DNA from: Mesostigma viride
Lineage: Eukaryota > Streptophyta > Mesostigmatophyceae > Mesostigmatales > Mesostigmataceae
Length of the DNA stretch: 47,500 nucleotides
NCBI GenBank assembly: GCA_009746045.1
Contig: RPFO01000913.1
Coordinates: 1-47,500 of the forward strand
Direction of reading: 5' to 3'
The translations under genes and the position numbers were made by a program. Shown here piece after piece: positions 43,085 to 47,500 of this stretch (position 1 is its first letter; each line of letters starts with the position of its first letter). A model generated the notes under the pieces. That model was not told where the DNA came from, did not search any database, and was given only the letters and a program-made list of their open reading frames with translations.

Positions 43085-43643
43085 ACATGGTTTTCCAAGC
43101 GCCCGTCATCAGAGTAGATTTGTATCAGGGCATGCCTCGTATTTCGGACGAGATTAGACATCGTAGGATAGCATTTGTAGGACACCTTGCTCGCACTAGC
43201 CAGGTCGACACCGCCCAGCCAGGGCGGCACATTCTGACCTAGCCTGGCCCCAAGGACATTCCCCAAAGGGTAGGGAAACATGTCACGAACTACGTCCAGA
43301 TGTTGCTGGATGACCTACTGGTCCCAGCCCAGTTTGAATACCGCATCCACTCTCTCTCCCTTCTTTGGTTGGACAGTGCCATGCAGAACAAGACGCGGTG
43401 GCAGAAGATAGATTGTCATGCAAGGTTCACACGCCCGACCCTGACGTGGGCAAGCCCCCTCCCCCCAAGAGGAGGAGGCGTTTTGACGAGTAGGGCAGTT
43501 AGGATTTTTCTAGACTAGGTAGATTAGCGTTAGGATAGTTCGATTACGCGGCTCTCTCCTTTCCCGTCCACCACCCATCTGCAAGGAATATAGTGTGCTA
43601 CATGATCTCCCAACGGAGGCATGTTATTATTTAATTTAATTTA
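43085..43643 (+). pseudogene. LINE family B' 3' fragment with tail
   Basis: Begins at the equivalent of base 14765: gcatgcctcgtRtttcggac, then HRRIAFVGHLARTSQVDT-like codons, QPGRHILT, NYVQMLLDDLLVPAQFEYRI, MQNKTRWQK and a basic end as at 17427. Frameshifts are present. It closes with CTCC-CAAC-GGAG (43607-43618) and an (AATTT)n tail to about 43643. Confidence 0.8.
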
Positions 43644-43902
43644 TGAGCCCAACGGCCGGCTCAGCACAACAGTCAACAGGACAACAACAACAAACTCAAC
43701 AGGACCGGTGTTGCACAGCTCGGTGCTGTAAGCGGAACCGCAGACAAAGCTCGACGGTGCTGTAACGGTGGAAGCAGTAAAGTGCGCATGCCAGTATTAA
43801 GCGGAACCCGGCCGCAGACAAAGCTCGGTGCACAACAGTTGTTGTTGTTGTTGTTGTGTCCCACGCCGCCCAAGGGCAGCAGAGAATCTATAGTGGCCAC
43901 AT
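43644..43902 (-). repeat. Remnants of a (CAA)n-tailed repeat
   Basis: Read on the minus strand: gattctctgctgcccttggg, cggcgtgggacacaacaaca. The same order (gatctctgctgcccgccctt gggcggcgtggg then (AAC)n) is found at 47240-47500. acaacaacaacaaac also occurs near 43682. Confidence 0.7.
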
Positions 43903-44521
43903 CTACAAACAGGTCGTGGACCGGCTGGATCGCATAGTATCTCCGCACATCTGAACCCTGTGATGCCAGATCTCCTTTGCGGCCGTTCCGAGCTTGGCAC
44001 TGGATTCGTTGTCCACATCGTCGCGTCGCTGCAGCAACACGATTTTTTCTGGCATCCGCGGGCTTTTGGTTCCCGCCGCACATTTGAAAGTGCTGTCCTC
44101 CGGCTTTTTGCCTTTGCACCGTGTGCAGTTCTTGGACGTTTGGAATCATGGCATGATGGCTAACGTGATGACTGACTAGCCGGCTAGACCCGTTTTCAGT
44201 TCAGTGGTTTTCCATTTGCGGGTATTTCCTCGTAAATGGTGGCCGGGAGAGCGATCGCAGTGCTCAATGGTGCTCACCACTAGACACTCCTGGCCAGTTA
44301 GGCTAGAAACACCCGGCCGCACGCCCTAGTGATCAAGCATGCAATTTCCGGCCCCACCGTCTAGGTCATCTAGTCGCTCTACACGTAAGCCAGCCATAAT
44401 TTCAATGCATGTGCAAGGATACACATTTCCATCACCATTCATCTTCATCATCCTGAACGACTCGAACATGACGCGGACAACTGAAGATAACGGCAGGCTC
44501 GAGCTACCATGGTCCGGATTT
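43903..44521 (+). repeat. Second copy of the Penelope-like 3' end
   Basis: Starts ctacaaacaggtcgtggacc, encoding the last residues (DRLDRIVSPHI stop). It then follows the 3' non-coding sequence found on the minus strand at 22897-23480, with small indels. It ends at ccatggtccggatt like the first copy, after which the two diverge. It is a 5'-truncated copy in inverse orientation, 20 kb away. Confidence 0.88.
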
Positions 44522-44901
44522 TCCGGGTAAATGCAGGGGGGGTGGAAAAAAACAAGAAAATTTACATCATGCTGGATTCGAGTAGATCTCGCGAAAACAA
44601 GCATGTTTGCCACTGGTCGCCGGCAACCCCAGGGGCCGGGGTCTCTAGGTTAGCAGTTATAGAGCCTCAAAAACCGTTAACTTAAAGGGTAGGTAGGTAG
44701 GGTGCCGGGCCGATATGGGTTTTTTACAACAAAACACTTGGATTTTCTGCTCTGAGCTCCCTGTATGGTCGGAATTTTGAAACGGTTTGACGGACAAACT
44801 GATAGCACTTGGCGAGCTGAACCCAAATCTGCAGTCAAAATTTTGGCAGGTACCATAGAGGGGCCCCCTCTATGGTGGGTTGCCCGCAAGATGGTGCTGC
44901 C
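44522..44901. other. No gene; repeat modules and a hairpin
   Basis: ccgggtaaatgcaggggggg tggaaaaaa mirrors 46995-47050. A perfect 12-base-pair hairpin ACCATAGAGGGG/CCCCTCTATGGT with one-base loop lies at 44852-44876. Confidence 0.6.
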
Positions 44902-46705
44902 CCTAGTGTCCCAATGTCCAGGAAAAGGCCTCAATTGAGGCCTTTTTTATATTGGGTGTTGCATGCAGCCAAACAACTTTTTTCCAAATATGAGCATAGG
45001 CCATGCATTATTATGATTGTTTTGGGGTTGCCAGCACTTAACATCAGTCATATAGCCCCAATACCTATTTAATTATGATTTAACAAAACAGGGTGTCGCT
45101 GCGGTGGCACCATAAACACAGCATGACCATAGATGCAAGCAGAAAAAAGGCGCTAGTACTCAGTTCCCTCTGCCTCTTAGGTGTCTTTTGGACCTTACGA
45201 GGTTTCCCCACAACACGGTAAGCATGGCATGACATGGCATGCTCCCCAAGGGACGCCTCATACACAATTGCACGGCCGGGGCTGTCGCGCAGCACTGCAG
45301 GCAGCAACAGCCTGCCATGGGTATTGCACGTAACCATGAGGAATCCAAAGCCTCTATTACAACCACGCACAAGGATCATGCATTATAATGATAGGTGTGA
45401 CCTTCCAAGCGCTCAGCTTCACTCACATAGCCCCAATATCTACGTTGTTACGGTATATTCTGACAGGGGTTTGCTGCCGCGGCAGCAGATGAACAGCACA
45501 TGGCAAGATATACAAGCATAACTGGACACCATTTGCACTGTCTTCTAGACCTCTAGCTTGATTTTAAGCTTTGCAAGGGTTGACTGAGACATGGCCAGCA
45601 TGGCAGGAACTGCCATGCTTCTTATGGAAAGCAAACACGTCTACACGGTGGGGGCCAGCCGCAGAGCACTGCACGAAGTAATATAGCCTGCCTTACGTCA
45701 CCTCGGCACTAGGCGCCGATAGGCAGCTAAAAACTGGCGATATCACAAGCAAATCGATGCCATTCCCTTTCTACCACCAGGACGCACTTACCTTTCACAC
45801 CCGTCACACCCGGGATCACTAAGCACGCATATGCGTTGGCGCTGAACGTGGCTGCATCAGAAAAGCTGTTCAAGCTCGGCGTTTTCAAGTTGTCCGGAAG
45901 CGATGCAGCCCGCTAATCTGGCCGGACAGACGCTCCATGCGTCGTCCATTGACGTATGAAAGCGGCTGCAGCGGCCTCACCAGCGCTGTTCGCATAATTG
46001 CGCTCCCATATCTGGGGGCGCGCGCGCGTTTATTGTCCGCAACCCAGTTTTTCCTAGCTAAAAACACCCCTTCCTCTACCTATGTATTCACGACAAAAGG
46101 CTCAAATATAACCAGCGCCCCTTTAGTCACGGCTGCCCCAACATCCCCCCCTGCCGTTCCGCTAGTGTCCTTCCCAACATATCGAAGCATCGTCCTGCTG
46201 GCAGGCGCACTATCAACGCCATCTACGCCCCATCTGAACTTCACTAACCTGGCATTCAGCACACAAATAACGACCCCACGAATTTATAAATCGACTTTTG
46301 ACACATTTAGCGGTCGGGCTAGCTTCAAGGATAATTTATCTGCCCAACGCGCTCCATACTGCTCGAAAGGATGCACGAACGTGGCCATACGGTCCATTTT
46401 ACTCGAGGCCGCCATGGTCGTGCATTCGTGAAAATTCCTCGTCCCGTTGCACGAAAGTGGCCAAAATAGGTACTTTTCCACCTCACGTATTTTTCAGTAA
46501 CCGTCGACCCCTGTCGACCCCAACGGGTCAGGACGCTCAGCACATGTACCAGATTCGCGCCACTGGGGCCGGACGACCCATAGGACCGGTCCTTCCCGCC
46601 AAAATACCGTACTTTGTGAGATCTTGGTAAAAAAGATCTTGGTAAAAAAGGCCTCAATTGAGCCAAAAGGCCTCAATTGAGGCCTCTGGACACTGAGACA
46701 CTAGG
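44902..46705. mobile_element. Possible 1.8 kb element with inverted ends
   Basis: The left end is CCTAGTGTCCCAATGTCCAG then gaaaaggcctcaattgaggc; the right end read inward is CCTAGTGTCTCAGTGTCCAG then aggcctcaattgaggcc. The ends match over about 37 bases with a few differences. Each contains the palindrome GGCCTCAATTGAGGCC (AAAAGGCCTCAATTGAGGCC and on, 24 bases perfect at 44923-44946). No target duplication is clear. A 164-codon ORF at 45937-46431 (Ser/Thr/Pro-rich) has no recognisable motif. atagccccaatac phrases are repeated at about 45053 and 45428. Confidence 0.45.
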
Positions 46706-47097
46706 CACGAAAGTATGCTGCCGTCTGCCACCACTACAAGCCTTCGGCTATCCACTATCCAGCGCCGTGCAGTGCCGTGCCAGTATCGCGTCGCGCCGGC
46801 CAACGACCCATTTAAGAAAACCGAAATTTTCCCATACACCAATATGCGGCAAACGGTAGAGCTCGCGGAGCTGATCATTTTGCACCCTAGGTCAGTCGAC
46901 CCCTAAAACCCTTGGGACGGACCTCAGGGTTTGGCTAGGTATAGCGCCTAGGTTCTAGGTAGGTAGGGTCCGTCCAAGGGCCAACTTTTGGAAAATTTCA
47001 GCATGGTGTATGATATTTTTGTTTTTTCCACCCCCCCTGGTAAATGCCATTTACCCATGGGTATTTTTTATTAACCAATAGGAATATCGTTAGAGAG
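46706..47097. other. No gene; module copies
   Basis: ggtaggtagggtccgtccaa near 46960 and gggtattttttattaaccaa near 47059 are shared with 44690 and 39648. ORFs are short. Confidence 0.5.

Positions 47098-47500
<403 letters not shown>

Noticed and set aside
45937-46431. 164-codon Ser/Thr-rich ORF as the gene of the 44.9-46.7 kb element
   Set aside because: No transposase motifs and low-complexity composition; mentioned only as the longest ORF there.

Overview
This window looks like a piece of a large, repeat-rich nuclear genome from the green lineage. The evidence is a spliced bZIP gene whose basic region and zipper resemble plant group F, spliceosomal GT-AG introns, and decayed eukaryotic retroelements (Ty3/gypsy, LINE, Penelope-like) with CACTA-like and TA-inserting DNA elements. 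A charophyte or other streptophyte alga is my best guess, with low confidence. There is no operon structure and I found no tRNA or rRNA gene.

Layout. 1-2571: 3' end of a gypsy-type pol (integrase plus a C-terminal PHD finger, frames broken), a purine tract and an LTR-like repeat whose first 143 bases recur. 2572-5040: two unrelated minisatellites back to back. 5041-6350: no clear gene; the second part is a sharp AT-rich island. 6683-10091: a three-exon gene for a DDE-transposase-like protein, surrounded by eight copies of a 22-base palindromic motif that avoid its exons. 10678-11150: a small ORF pair. 11552-17668: several 5'-truncated LINE tails, one with a clean 11-base target duplication, and a 235-base inverted duplication. 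19230-21844 (minus): bZIP gene, the best host-gene candidate. 22897-25764 (minus): Penelope-like reverse transcriptase broken by a 480-base element with CACTA ends; its 3' end is copied in inverse orientation at 43903-44521.

27768-39157 is bounded by inverted 56-base termini beginning CACTA, with related subterminal motifs inside both ends. I read it as one roughly 11.4 kb CACTA-like element loaded with satellites, a split (ATGG)n array, LINE debris and a three-exon gene of unknown function with an in-frame TAG. Its right terminus carries a 568-base TA-flanked MITE, and the left terminus preserves the matching empty site. 39672-47500 holds nested LINE copies, the second Penelope 3' end, a possible 1.8 kb TIR element and a (CAA)n array running off the window.

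Functional view: apart from the bZIP gene, and perhaps the DDE-like gene, almost everything here is mobile DNA. The common theme is insertion into insertion, and retroelement 3' ends built as a short stem-loop followed by a simple-repeat tail that differs between families.
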